Assembly: GCA_003233615.1 (NCBI GenBank)
Contig: QIMB01000243.1
Span: 1-20,222, forward strand
Source: Nitrospirota bacterium
GTDB taxonomy: Bacteria > Nitrospirota > Nitrospiria > Nitrospirales > UBA8639
Reading direction: 5' to 3'
Length of the DNA: 20,222 nucleotides
A program made the translations under genes and the position numbers. Within the stretch, counting starts at the first letter, position 1, and each line of letters starts with the position of its first letter. Positions 1 to 7,769 of the stretch are shown here, piece by piece. The notes under the pieces were generated by a model. It had not been told where the DNA came from. It searched no databases and saw nothing but the letters and a program-made list of their open reading frames with translations.

Positions 1-1
1 A

Positions 2-1951
2 TTAGCAGCAGGGGCCAGCGGGAATATTAATGCCCTCACCTTCAAATATCTCAGTACTATTCAACGGGTGTTTGCTAACGAGATAGCCATACCATTTTCG
101 CATGCTGTCCACGAGGACCACAATGGCTAATAGAGCCACAAACCCTACCAGAGCTGCATTAATTCCCATCGTGAGTGCGTGTGAGCGTTCACCTGAAATC
201 GCACGATCTACAAAAAGGGAGAAAAGTTCATAACAACCTGCGAGTGTAATGACCCCAACAAAAATCATGGGAACGACTGTGACCCAGAGGTAAGACACTT
301 TCTTCATTTTAATGAGGACGGTGGTGGCGATGCAGAGTGCCAGCATGCCCAGTAATTGATTGGCCGCACCGAACATGGGCCAAATGGTGGCAATAGTGCC
401 TGTTCCAATGAGATAGCCCCATGCACCAACAACCAGTAGGCTCGTCCCCAGAACGCCGGGCCACCAATTAATCTGCTTAAGCGGTGCATACGTTCGTCCT
501 CCCAGTTCCTGAACGAGATAGCGTGCGACTCGAGTGCCTGCATCAATTGTTGTGAGAATAAACAGTGCTTCAAAGAGGAGTGCAAATTGATACCAATACG
601 CCATGAGGCCGGACATGCCGGGAAGTCCGGAGAAAATTGAGGCCATTCCGACAGCCAGCGACACGGCGCCGCCCGGTCGTCCAGACACATCAACTTCCAC
701 CATGCGTGAGAGTTGCTCCACATGGGCCGTTGGATATCCCATGTTCTCTAACGTGTCTATTGGTAGATGCGTGTTAATTGCAAAATAATCTCCGGGAACT
801 AACAGACAGGCTGCGACCAGCGCAATCACTCCGACGAAACTTTCCAAGAGCATGGCGCCGTATCCCACGATGGCTTGGGATTCTTGGCTAATGAGCTTTG
901 GCGTTGTGCCTGATGATACGAGCGAATGAAATCCTGAAATGGCCCCACAGGCGATTGTGATAAAGAGAAAGGGAAAGAGTGTGCCGGGAATGATGGGGCC
1001 GTTTCCGCTGATAAACTCCGTCGTCCGTGGCATTTCAATGGTGGGGGCTAGCAGGACAACTCCGATTCCCAGTAGGGCGATGACACCCAATTTCATATAG
1101 GTCGACAAGTAATCTCGTGGCACCAAGAGGATCCACACGGGGAGGACAGATGCCAGAAATCCATACGACGCGAGGCACCACGTCAGTGTGGTCCGGTCCC
1201 ACAAAAACCATTCTGCCCATTCGGATTGTGCGACAGTTCGACCAAAGATAATTGCGATAACTAACAGAACTAAGCCAATAACGGTCATTTCTCCGACTTG
1301 TCCGGGGCGAAATTTTTGCAGGTATAGCCCCATGACGAAGGCTATAGGGATGGTCATGACAATCGTAAAAGTGCCCCAGGCATTGTCATAGAGCGCATTG
1401 ACGACGGCCAAGCCTAATCCAGCTAAGGCGACAATGACGATAAAGAGGACAGCAATAGCTGTTGCGAACCCCGTGATGGGGCCTAATTCGGCATGAGCAA
1501 TTTCCGGGAGTGACCGCCCATTGCGACGCATAGATGCCACAAGAATAATGAAATCTTGTACTGCACCCGCGAGAACCGCGCCGACGACAATCCACAAGAA
1601 TCCTGGAAGAAAGCCAAATTGTGACGCCAAGACGGGACCAAGCAGGGGCCCTGCCCCGGCAATCGCCGCAAAATGATGGCCAAAGAGAATGTATTTGTTG
1701 GCGGGATAAAAATTGGTCCCGTCTTCCAGTCGATACGCAGGTGTGCGGCGACTATCGTCTAAGTTCATCACACGCCGAGCTAAGAAGCGCCCGTAAAACC
1801 GGTAGGCCAAGACGTAAAAACACGAGGCCGCAACCACTAACCACAGGCCGTTCACTTTTTCATGGGGATTAATCAAACCGACTACATGGCCGAAGGCAAT
1901 GGCACAGAGGATTGCCAGCCCAACCCAGCCAATTTTATGAAGCATTGTCAT
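2..1951 (-). CDS. cstA: CstA-family carbon starvation / peptide or pyruvate carrier
   Basis: This is a 649-residue polytopic inner-membrane protein of the CstA family. Members include E. coli CstA (peptide uptake in carbon starvation) and BtsT (pyruvate/H+ symport), so the substrate here is not settled. The family signature GHHFAAIAGAGPLLGPV lies at residues 91-107, followed by a GAVQDF motif near 129-134 and an RRNGRS loop. Hydrophobic segments recur along the whole length, in keeping with the N-terminal CstA domain plus the C-terminal CstA five-helix region. It is somewhat shorter than E. coli CstA (about 700 residues), mainly at the C-terminus, which ends in PAGPCC. The stop codon is at 2-4, so the gene is complete. 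The start could be M1 or M3; neither has a clear Shine-Dalgarno sequence. It lies 89 bp downstream of the PGPGW-type gene on the same strand, and the two may be co-transcribed. Confidence 0.93.
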   Translation of the reverse strand: MTMLHKIGWVGLAILCAIAFGHVVGLINPHEKVNGLWLVVAASCFYVLAYRFYGRFLARRVMNLDDSRRTPAYRLEDGTNFYPANKYILFGHHFAAIAGAGPLLGPVLASQFGFLPGFLWIVVGAVLAGAVQDFIILVASMRRNGRSLPEIAHAELGPITGFATAIAVLFIVIVALAGLGLAVVNALYDNAWGTFTIVMTIPIAFVMGLYLQKFRPGQVGEMTVIGLVLLVIAIIFGRTVAQSEWAEWFLWDRTTLTWCLASYGFLASVLPVWILLVPRDYLSTYMKLGVIALLGIGVVLLAPTIEMPRTTEFISGNGPIIPGTLFPFLFITIACGAISGFHSLVSSGTTPKLISQESQAIVGYGAMLLESFVGVIALVAACLLVPGDYFAINTHLPIDTLENMGYPTAHVEQLSRMVEVDVSGRPGGAVSLAVGMASIFSGLPGMSGLMAYWYQFALLFEALFILTTIDAGTRVARYLVQELGGRTYAPLKQINWWPGVLGTSLLVVGAWGYLIGTGTIATIWPMFGAANQLLGMLALCIATTVLIKMKKVSYLWVTVVPMIFVGVITLAGCYELFSLFVDRAISGERSHALTMGINAALVGFVALLAIVVLVDSMRKWYGYLVSKHPLNSTEIFEGEGINIPAGPCC

Positions 1952-1973
1952 TGGTGTGCATCGTAATCAATAG

Positions 1974-1997
1974 CCTTGGAAGGAGTAAACCTTGGAA
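1974..1997 (-). repeat. Tandem 8-bp repeat upstream of cstA
   Basis: The octamer CCTTGGAA occurs at 1974-1981 and again at 1990-1997, a 16-bp period. Read on the minus strand it is TTCCAAGG twice, about 22-46 bp upstream of the cstA start. The position suits an operator or leader element for cstA, but no protein or family is identified. A chance repeat cannot be excluded. Confidence 0.3.
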
Positions 1998-2040
1998 ATT
2001 TCTGTAAACATCCTGAAGGATGAATGAAGAGAGAGTGATC

Positions 2041-2466
2041 TTAATGAAACGTAAATGGCGGCTTCCCGGCCTTTTCCCTGAGGGCGTTAATGGCCTTCAG
2101 GACTGTGGGGTGTCTGATGAGTTTTTGTTCTAACCGGTGTTTCCCGGGAAAATCGATCAAGAGAATTCCTAGCAGCATGGTCAGCAAGCCTTGTCCTGGC
2201 AAGAATAGCATGGCAAGTCCTGCCAGCAGAAAAATGATTCCCATCATATTTTTGATCAGGAGTCCAAGGCCTCGAATCACTGGATGATGGTTTGCAAACC
2301 ACGGTTTGTGATGATGGTTTTGGAAGTAATCAGGAGGGAGACGGATGAGAATGGCCGGAATGGCAATGAGGGTGCCCACAAAGGCTATGACAGAAAATAC
2401 AATGAGGCCCACCCAGGCTTCTTTGGAAATCAAAGATTCGGCAAGTTGAATGAATTCATCAATCAT
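2041..2466 (-). CDS. PGPGW-type putative transmembrane protein
   Basis: This is a small membrane protein of 141 residues. There is one clear hydrophobic helix at about residues 19-41 and a hydrophobic pair at about 68-103. The second part contains LPGQG (89-93) followed by LLTMLLGILL, which matches the PGPGW family of putative transmembrane proteins, here with Q in place of the second P. The function of that family is unknown. A polar, histidine-rich loop (residues 50-61) links the hydrophobic parts. The ATG is preceded by AGGA at a good distance on the minus strand. It is divergent from the EVE-domain gene and lies upstream of cstA on the same strand, so a role near that carrier is possible but unproven. 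Confidence 0.75.
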   Translation of the reverse strand: MIDEFIQLAESLISKEAWVGLIVFSVIAFVGTLIAIPAILIRLPPDYFQNHHHKPWFANHHPVIRGLGLLIKNMMGIIFLLAGLAMLFLPGQGLLTMLLGILLIDFPGKHRLEQKLIRHPTVLKAINALREKAGKPPFTFH

Positions 2467-2529
2467 GAATGTATCCTGAAACTAGAAATTCTCAATGTGA
2501 AGCTTGTTGCTTTGTCATAAAAAATGAGA

Positions 2530-2559
2530 TTGTCCCGCCCCCCGCTGTCATTCTATAAT
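2530..2559 (+). promoter_or_regulatory. Sigma70-type promoter for the EVE-domain gene
   Basis: A TTGTCC -35 box (2530-2535) and a perfect TATAAT -10 box (2554-2559) are separated by 18 bp. Transcription would begin near 2566, about 50 nt before the ATG at 2618. This is the best promoter match I found in the window. Confidence 0.6.
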
Positions 2560-2617
2560 CGTTCGCCTATTGATAGAAGAGAAGATTGGATGTCGAATTG
2601 CTGCCAGAAGGAGCTGT

Positions 2618-3109
2618 ATGTCTCAGTATTGGTTATTGAAATCAGAGCCAACAAGTTTTTCTATCCAAGATCTTGCACAATCTCCTCGCCAGATAACCTG
2701 TTGGGAAGGTGTGCGCAATTATCAAGCTCGTAATTTCATGAAATCGATGAAGGTTGGGGATCGTGGATTTTTTTATCACAGCAACGCCGATCCCCCGGCA
2801 ATTGTCGGAACGGTTGAAATAGTCAAGGCTGCCTATCCTGATCCGTATGCGTTTGATCCCAAGAGTCGCTATTTCGATTCCAAGAGTACTCCAGAGGCGC
2901 CGCGTTGGTTTCTCGTCGATATCAAATTACTCAAGACTTTTTCGAATCCATTCACGTTAGAATATTTGCGGACTATTGCTGGTCTTGAACACATGGAACT
3001 TCTTCGAAAAGGCTCCCGACTCTCTGTGCAACCTGTTCGTCCAGAGGAATGGAAGCATGTTTGTGCGTTGGTGCCTCCCAGCAAACGGGCTCAGCGTTCA
3101 AAGGCGTAA
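2618..3109 (+). CDS. EVE-domain protein (thymocyte nuclear protein 1-like)
   Basis: This is a 163-residue single-domain protein. It opens with WLLKSEP and FSIQDL, then has CWEGVRNYQARNFM, FFYHSN and PRW, all hallmarks of the bacterial EVE family. EVE domains share the PUA-like fold with YTH domains and are thought to bind modified bases in DNA or RNA; the cellular role of stand-alone bacterial copies is unclear. The start is set by AAGGAG just upstream of ATG 2618; the reading frame stays open further upstream, but the family start is here. The basic C-terminal tail (SKRAQRSKA) could aid nucleic-acid binding. It converges with the YciI-like gene, with only 28 bp between their stops and no visible terminator. 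No restriction or McrBC-like gene is beside it. Confidence 0.9.
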   Translation: MSQYWLLKSEPTSFSIQDLAQSPRQITCWEGVRNYQARNFMKSMKVGDRGFFYHSNADPPAIVGTVEIVKAAYPDPYAFDPKSRYFDSKSTPEAPRWFLVDIKLLKTFSNPFTLEYLRTIAGLEHMELLRKGSRLSVQPVRPEEWKHVCALVPPSKRAQRSKA

Positions 3110-3137
3110 TAAGATTTCGATAGGTTGGATAAATGGT

Positions 3138-3431
3138 TCAGACTTTCTCTGCCTTGAGCTCCAGAGGAAAGACTTGCATGAAGGGATGCACGGTCACTGA
3201 CTGAAAGACCCCATGGATCATATAGGGGTCTTCGTTGGCAAATGTCTGAACCTCTTCTAGCGAATCTGCTTCAACGACAATTAAGCTGCCTGTCTTATCC
3301 GTGAGAGGACCAGCCAAAACAATTTTCCCTTGTTGAGCCCATTGCTCAAGTCGTTGAAGATGAGCCTCGCGGTGCAATGGCCGTTTGGCTGCTCCCTCAG
3401 GCCCATCTTTTCCTAAAATGACAAATTTCAT
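3138..3431 (-). CDS. YciI-like family protein (YCII domain)
   Basis: This is a 97-residue protein with the dimeric alpha/beta-barrel (ferredoxin-like) pattern of the YCII family. The conserved histidine lies in HREAHL (His20/His24 region), AGPL at 40-43 follows a short helix, and Asp68-Pro69 in NEDPYMIHGVF matches the family's second conserved acidic site. The His/Asp pair is thought to form a small active site, but the reaction of most members is unknown. The length is normal for the family. The Shine-Dalgarno sequence is weak (AGAAG). Its upstream region (3432-3760) has several hairpins that would lie in its leader if transcription starts far upstream. Confidence 0.85.
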   Translation of the reverse strand: MKFVILGKDGPEGAAKRPLHREAHLQRLEQWAQQGKIVLAGPLTDKTGSLIVVEADSLEEVQTFANEDPYMIHGVFQSVTVHPFMQVFPLELKAEKV

Positions 3432-3760
3432 TGATATTCTTCTAATTTCAATAGAAGTAACTTCTCAGGTATGTAGGCTGAAGACTAGCACTCATCATAC
3501 CGGAAGTGTTGGTTGATGACGCATAGGTGTCCCCCCTATAGCGCTCATCATTCTGAACAGGTGAATCCTGATGAAATGATTGTCTGTCTGAGGATGACAA
3601 GGAGAGATACGGAGCCTTCTAGAGTTCGAACCATAATGTGCGTATGATCCCTAAAAAGCCTTCGGCTTTCAGGCTATCTCCCTGAGTCGTAACCATCTAA
3701 GATGGTATGTGTGAGGGAATACATGTATCTACCTGGGATTGGGAAAGAGGCGGATTGGGT
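3432..3760. other. Gene-free interval with several hairpins
   Basis: This 329-bp stretch lies between the end of the DUF2203 gene and the start of the YciI-like gene, both on the minus strand. It holds no convincing ORF. Visible structures are a bulged 13-bp hairpin (3514-3550), alternating TCATCA and TGATGA blocks (3492-3574), a terminator-like hairpin (3653-3669) and a perfect ACCATC/GATGGT hairpin (3692-3706). The YciI-like promoter should be here, but I cannot place it. Confidence 0.6.
3653..3669 (-). terminator. Probable intrinsic terminator of the DUF2203 gene
   Basis: On the minus strand AAAGCC-GAA-GGCTTT forms a 6-bp stem that runs straight into a TTTTT tract. It lies about 90 bp after the DUF2203 stop codon. 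The stem is short, so termination may be partial. Confidence 0.5.
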
Positions 3761-4171
3761 TTATGGTTCATCGATGGGCTGTCGGTTGTTATAGCCGCTA
3801 TCGATATCGTGCCACCAATTGACGGAGGTTTCTCCAGATTTCCAGCACAAGAACACGATTTTGTCATTGAGCATACACGGAAAATCACAGAGGCCTATTT
3901 CGACGTCTTTGATGACGACCCCCATTTCTTGAATAGCATGCAAACTGCCATTAATATCTTGTAACCCGTTGATATACTTGACTCCTACCACGGTACCCCC
4001 GCCGACTGCTGCTTGGGCACTGGCCTTTTTTACCTCGTCCCGCGTGTCTATGAGGATTTGGCGGCCTTGTTGAATGGATGTCCAATGTTGCTCAAGTTCG
4101 GGAACCAAGGCATTGGCTTCTGCGAGTGTAAAGATTCGTTCGCTGGAAAAAGGGAATCCTGAATCTGACAT
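3761..4171 (-). CDS. DUF2203 family protein
   Basis: This is a 136-residue protein of the DUF2203 family. It begins with the family's FTLAEANALVPEL segment, has a predicted helical middle, and ends with the diagnostic run KDVEIGLCDFP, then FLCWK, then WWHDIDSGYNNRQP. No biochemical function is known for the family. I chose ATG 4171; the frame also offers a TTG at 4204 that overlaps the stop of an upstream 65-codon ORF (TTGA). GGAAGGA lies about 12 nt upstream of ATG 4171, a little far. A hairpin plus T tract about 90 bp after the stop is the likely terminator. Confidence 0.85.
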   Translation of the reverse strand: MSDSGFPFSSERIFTLAEANALVPELEQHWTSIQQGRQILIDTRDEVKKASAQAAVGGGTVVGVKYINGLQDINGSLHAIQEMGVVIKDVEIGLCDFPCMLNDKIVFLCWKSGETSVNWWHDIDSGYNNRQPIDEP

Positions 4172-4688
4172 AATGTGGAACGGTCCTTCCAGATATGCTT
4201 TCAATTACGGTAGGGATGGTTTACCATACTAAGCAGAAGGGTGCCAACCGTCTTTCTGTTGAAAAAGCCATTGATAATTCTCTCAGACTTCAGTTTATTC
4301 TTGACTTTGCCGATACGTGAACTATTGACAAGGTATTCATGTGTGAGATACATAGTAGTAAGACCTGCCCAATATTGTAATAGCTTATATCCGCTCATTT
4401 AACTTCCCGGATCTTTAAGTTTTAACCCAAATCGCAGATAGGACATCGCGGCTACCGTTGACTAGTGTGGTTCCTCATTCGTTCTGAGCATTCTTTCTTC
4501 TTGAACAATAAACGGTCTAGGTCAATATGAGTGTAATAGAAGGTTCCGTCCTTCCTTGATAAGGCCATCTGTCAAAATATGCAGTCTGATCATGGTTCTG
4601 AACTTCCGAGTGTGTATCCTTTCCAACCCTTTTCCTCGAAAAATATTTGTATGAGGAAATCCTTCCGGTCAATGAATGGAGTAATCTT
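4172..4688. other. Divergent intergenic region and rho leader
   Basis: These 517 bp separate the divergent DUF2203 and rho genes. The stretch looks richer in A+T than the neighbouring genes. A 65-codon minus-strand ORF (4201-4398) with a GGAAG upstream of its ATG is the only coding candidate and has no recognisable domain. Nearer rho, TTGAAC (4501-4506) followed at 17 bp by AATATG is a weak promoter candidate. A 7-bp inverted repeat, TTTCCTC (4631-4637) with GAGGAAA (4653-4659), lies about 30 nt before the rho start. Confidence 0.5.
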
Positions 4689-5939
4689 ATGCATCTTGCT
4701 GAACTGAAGCAAAAGTCTATTGGAGAGTTAAATGATTTAGCACGGGGTCTCAAAATTGATGGGGCGCCAAATTTGCGGAAGCAAGAGCTGATTTTCTCCA
4801 TTCTTCAAGGACAAAGTGAAAAAAATGGCGTCATATTTGGTGAAGGCGTTTTAGAAACCCTCTCTGATGGGTTCGGGTTTCTTCGGGCGCCGGATTCGAA
4901 CTATTTACCGGGGCCTGATGACATATATATATCACCGTCCCAAATTCGACGGTTTACTCTTAGAACGGGGGATATTGTGTCTGGACAGATTCGTCCTCCT
5001 AAAGATGGCGAGCGGTACTTTGCCCTCTTGAAGGTAGAAAAGATCAATTATGACGAGCCGGAAGTCCAGCGCGATAAAATTTTGTTCGATAACTTGACCC
5101 CGTTGTATGCGGAAGAGCGGATTAATCTGGAATTTGACCAACAAGAATATTGCACCCGTGTGATGGAACTGACGACCCCCATTGGGAAAGGCCAGCGTGG
5201 GTTGATCGTGGCTGCCCCCAGGACTGGCAAAACCATGCTGCTTCAAGCCGTCGCTCGTGCCATTATTGCGAATCATTCGGAAATTGTGTTGATTGTGCTG
5301 TTGATTGATGAGCGGCCAGAAGAAGTGACCGACTGGCAGCGGCAGGTCACTGCGGCAGAAGTCATTAGCTCAACCTTTGACGAACCGCCTCAACGACATG
5401 CTCAGGTGGCCGAAATTGTGATGGAAAAGGCCAAGCGCCTTGTTGAGCATAAGCGGGATGTCGTCATTTTATTAGATAGCATTACGCGGTTGGCTCGTGC
5501 CTACAACACGATTTCTCCTCCGAGCGGGAAGGTGTTGTCTGGAGGGTTAGATTCGAATGCCTTGCAACGACCCAAACGATTTTTTGGAGCGGCTCGGAAT
5601 ATTGAACATGGTGGCAGTTTGACCATTTTGGCCACGGCGCTGGTGGACACGGGTAGCCGAATGGATGATGTGATTTTTGAAGAATTCAAAGGTACCGGCA
5701 ACATGGAAGTGCATTTGGATCGACGATTGGCCGATAAACGGCTCTTCCCCGCCATCGACATCAGTCAATCGGGCACGAGAAAAGAAGAATTGCTCGTTGA
5801 TCGTGACCGTCTGAACAAGATGTGGATTCTTCGGAAGGTCTTAAGTCCACTAGGGACGATGGAAGCCATGGAATTTCTCATGGACAAGATTGGTGGGACA
5901 AAAAGTAACAACGAGTTCTTGCAATCTATGAATCGATAA
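4689..5939 (+). CDS. rho: Transcription termination factor Rho
   Basis: Rho is the hexameric RNA-dependent ATPase and helicase that releases RNA polymerase from untranslated transcripts. This 416-residue copy has all the parts: an N-terminal Rho domain starting LAELKQKS, with RKQELIF at 30-36; the RNA-binding cold-shock fold with DGFGFLR at 60-66; a Walker A motif APRTGKT (176-182); a Walker B motif VVILLD (258-263); and the R-loop region with RPKRFFGAARN (294-304) and GTGNME. The length matches E. coli Rho (419). The start is ATG 4689, with GGAG 7 nt upstream; the earlier in-frame TTG at 4647 gives an N-terminus unlike the family. rpmE follows after 70 bp on the same strand. Rho genes are often autoregulated in the leader, and a hairpin is present just upstream. 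Confidence 0.97.
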   Translation: MHLAELKQKSIGELNDLARGLKIDGAPNLRKQELIFSILQGQSEKNGVIFGEGVLETLSDGFGFLRAPDSNYLPGPDDIYISPSQIRRFTLRTGDIVSGQIRPPKDGERYFALLKVEKINYDEPEVQRDKILFDNLTPLYAEERINLEFDQQEYCTRVMELTTPIGKGQRGLIVAAPRTGKTMLLQAVARAIIANHSEIVLIVLLIDERPEEVTDWQRQVTAAEVISSTFDEPPQRHAQVAEIVMEKAKRLVEHKRDVVILLDSITRLARAYNTISPPSGKVLSGGLDSNALQRPKRFFGAARNIEHGGSLTILATALVDTGSRMDDVIFEEFKGTGNMEVHLDRRLADKRLFPAIDISQSGTRKEELLVDRDRLNKMWILRKVLSPLGTMEAMEFLMDKIGGTKSNNEFLQSMNR

Positions 5940-6009
5940 TTCACAATAGAGTATCATACGCATTTGAACATATATTTTGATTAGAGCCCGGCTCGGCAAA
6001 GGAGAGAAC

Positions 6010-6237
6010 ATGAAAAAGGGAATCCATCCGACATATGAATGTGCCAATGTGAGTTGTGCCTGTGGTATGTCGTATCAAACCCGGACCACAGTGGGAGATT
6101 TAAAAGTCGATATTTGTTCGAGTTGCCACCCGTTCTTTACCGGCACGCAAAAAATTGTCGACGCGGAAGGTCGAGTGGAACGTTTCAATAGAAAGTATGG
6201 CAAGACAGCGAAAGAGAAAACGAAGGTCAAAGCCTAA
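6010..6237 (+). CDS. rpmE: 50S ribosomal protein L31 (zinc-binding type)
   Basis: L31 is a component of the large ribosomal subunit near the central protuberance that bridges to the small subunit. This 75-residue copy begins MKKGIHPTY and keeps the four zinc-ligand cysteines, Cys16 and Cys18 (CxC) with Cys36 and Cys39 (CSSC), so it is the C+ form rather than the zinc-free paralogue. The tail is basic, as expected. AAAGGAGA lies just before the ATG. It sits between rho and prfA, a common arrangement. No terminator is visible after it, so it may share transcripts with one or both. Confidence 0.97.
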   Translation: MKKGIHPTYECANVSCACGMSYQTRTTVGDLKVDICSSCHPFFTGTQKIVDAEGRVERFNRKYGKTAKEKTKVKA

Positions 6238-6308
6238 TAGCATTTTCCGCCCTCCGTTGTCCTACCTCCTAACCCAATAGGGCATGCGGCCGAGTCGGTT
6301 CTTCACAA

Positions 6309-6327
6309 CACGCAGCTCAGCTGTGTG
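6309..6327 (+). other. Hairpin in the rpmE-prfA gap
   Basis: CACGCAGC and GCTGTGTG pair as an 8-bp stem (one G-U) around a TCA loop. No T tract follows directly, so it is not a standard terminator. It may affect the mRNA between rpmE and prfA. Confidence 0.35.
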
Positions 6328-6433
6328 ACCGTATTTGGTCGTTTTCCCATTTCGTTTCTTCTCATGTGTCTTGTGTTGGTGTATGTGTTGATGAAATCGC
6401 GGGATATTTACCTCGTTCAATTGTGGTGTATCT

Positions 6434-7513
6434 ATGGCTAATGTGTCCAAAGCAGAGTTGCGAGATGGTGGTCTTTTGAGTCGATGGGAAGCTGTCGCAA
6501 ATAAATATGACACACTCAACGATCAATTAACCGATCCGGCTGTTCTGGCTCAATCATCTCTACTTGTCTCTCTGAATAAAGAACGGGCTGAGTTGGAACC
6601 AATTGCCCACATGTTTGCAAAACATCGACAAGTTCTTGAGGAGATTGCCCAAGCTCAAGGGATGGCAGCGGATCAACAGTTGGACGCTGAGATGCGACGA
6701 TTAGTTGGTGAAGAGTTGGAGGATCTGGATTCTCGTCGAGAAGTCTTGGAAAATCAAGTGGTTGAATTGCTGTGTCCGGAAGATGAAGGAAATAATAAGA
6801 ATTCCTTTCTAGAAATTCGTGCGGGAACTGGAGGGAGTGAAGCGGCTCTGTTTGCCGGAGATCTTCTGCGTATGTATGTCAAATATGCAGAAGCGAAAGG
6901 CTTACGTTCCGAACTGATCGAATCTTCCGAAACCGGGATAGGCGGGATTAAAGACGCCGTGTTATTGGTTGAAGGGAAAGGCGCATTTGGGTTTTTTAAG
7001 TATGAAAGCGGTGTGCATCGCGTTCAGCGGGTTCCGACAACGGAAGCCAATGGACGCATCCATACTTCCACTGCGACGGTCGCCGTCATGCCGGAAGTGG
7101 AAGAAGTCGATGTGCAGATCGAGCAGAAAGATTTGCGAATCGACACATATTGTTCCTCAGGTGCAGGTGGCCAGAGCGTGAATACGACCTATTCTGCTGT
7201 TCGAATTACGCATATTCCAACGGGAGTGGTTGTGACCTGTCAGGATGAGCGGTCCCAACTGAAAAATCGTACAAAAGCTATGCGAACGCTGAGGACGCGC
7301 ATTAGTGATGCCGAACGTGCAAAGCAAGAGGCTTCCATTGCCGAGCAACGGCGGTCTCAAGTCGGCACAGGCGAGCGTAGTGAAAAAATCCGCACGTATA
7401 ATTTCCCACAAAATCGCGTAACCGACCATCGCATTGGTCTGACCTTGCATAAGCTCGACCGTGTGTTGGGAGGTGACCTTGATGACTTGGTGACTGCTCT
7501 CAAAGCGCAGTAA
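6434..7513 (+). CDS. prfA: Peptide chain release factor 1 (RF1)
   Basis: RF1 reads UAA and UAG stop codons and triggers peptide release in the ribosome. The 359-residue protein has the coiled-coil first domain (about 15-115), then FLEIRAGTGGSEA, the codon-recognition region with the PxT tripeptide as PTT (201-203) before EANGRIHTS, and the catalytic GGQ (245-247) in SSGAGGQSVNTT. PxT rather than SPF marks it as RF1, not RF2. The N-terminus has about 12 extra residues compared with the usual start and no strong Shine-Dalgarno sequence, but no other start fits. The C-terminus stops at LVTALKAQ, earlier than many RF1 proteins, and its TAA is the first triplet of the long foldback that follows. 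The GGQ glutamine is the target of the enzyme encoded next. Confidence 0.97.
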   Translation: MANVSKAELRDGGLLSRWEAVANKYDTLNDQLTDPAVLAQSSLLVSLNKERAELEPIAHMFAKHRQVLEEIAQAQGMAADQQLDAEMRRLVGEELEDLDSRREVLENQVVELLCPEDEGNNKNSFLEIRAGTGGSEAALFAGDLLRMYVKYAEAKGLRSELIESSETGIGGIKDAVLLVEGKGAFGFFKYESGVHRVQRVPTTEANGRIHTSTATVAVMPEVEEVDVQIEQKDLRIDTYCSSGAGGQSVNTTYSAVRITHIPTGVVVTCQDERSQLKNRTKAMRTLRTRISDAERAKQEASIAEQRRSQVGTGERSEKIRTYNFPQNRVTDHRIGLTLHKLDRVLGGDLDDLVTALKAQ

Positions 7514-7694
7514 GGGACTTGGAAAATACCAATACCCCATTTCACTTCCACCTTAAGGCCACCTTTGATCGATTCTCATTCACAAAATCCTCAAAATAGT
7601 ACAACTATTCTTGCGGTTTTGCTCAATCGAATCGACCAAATCTGACCTCAAGCTGAAAGCGACCTCGGTGTATCGGTATTCTCCAAGTCCCTAA
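7511..7694. repeat. 184-bp imperfect palindrome (foldback element)
   Basis: The two ends, 7511-7538 and 7667-7694, are inverted copies matching at 24 of 28 positions. Further in, 7564-7575 pairs with 7629-7640 at 11 of 12 positions, and the centre is ATAGT-ACA-ACTAT (7596-7608). The midpoint of the outer arms and the central loop agree at about 7602, so the whole interval folds back on itself. It fills most of the prfA-prmC gap and includes the prfA stop codon. It resembles a small non-autonomous insertion or intergenic palindromic repeat. It has no coding content and no flanking duplication that I can see. Confidence 0.75.
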
Positions 7695-7769
7695 CGTCTT
7701 TTCTTCATCATTCCCTGTTTTGTTGTGTCTCAGTTGTTGCGTCCGGCTAGCCTGGAGGTTCTTGCACCA

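Noticed and set aside
2009..2022. CATCC-TGAA-GGATG hairpin between the PGPGW-type gene and cstA as a terminator
   Set aside because: The stem is only 5 bp and no T tract follows on either strand.
2618..3109. EVE-domain protein as part of a defence island
   Set aside because: EVE domains occur in some restriction systems, but the neighbours here show no nuclease, methylase or helicase; this looks like the stand-alone housekeeping form.
4651..4707. An 18-codon ORF overlapping the rho start, as a leader peptide
   Set aside because: It has no ribosome-binding site, no run of regulatory codons, and sits inside the hairpin; no evidence beyond an ATG.
6238..6433. The rpmE-prfA gap as a second foldback element
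   Set aside because: It has only a local 8-bp hairpin and no long-range symmetry like the prfA-prmC gap.
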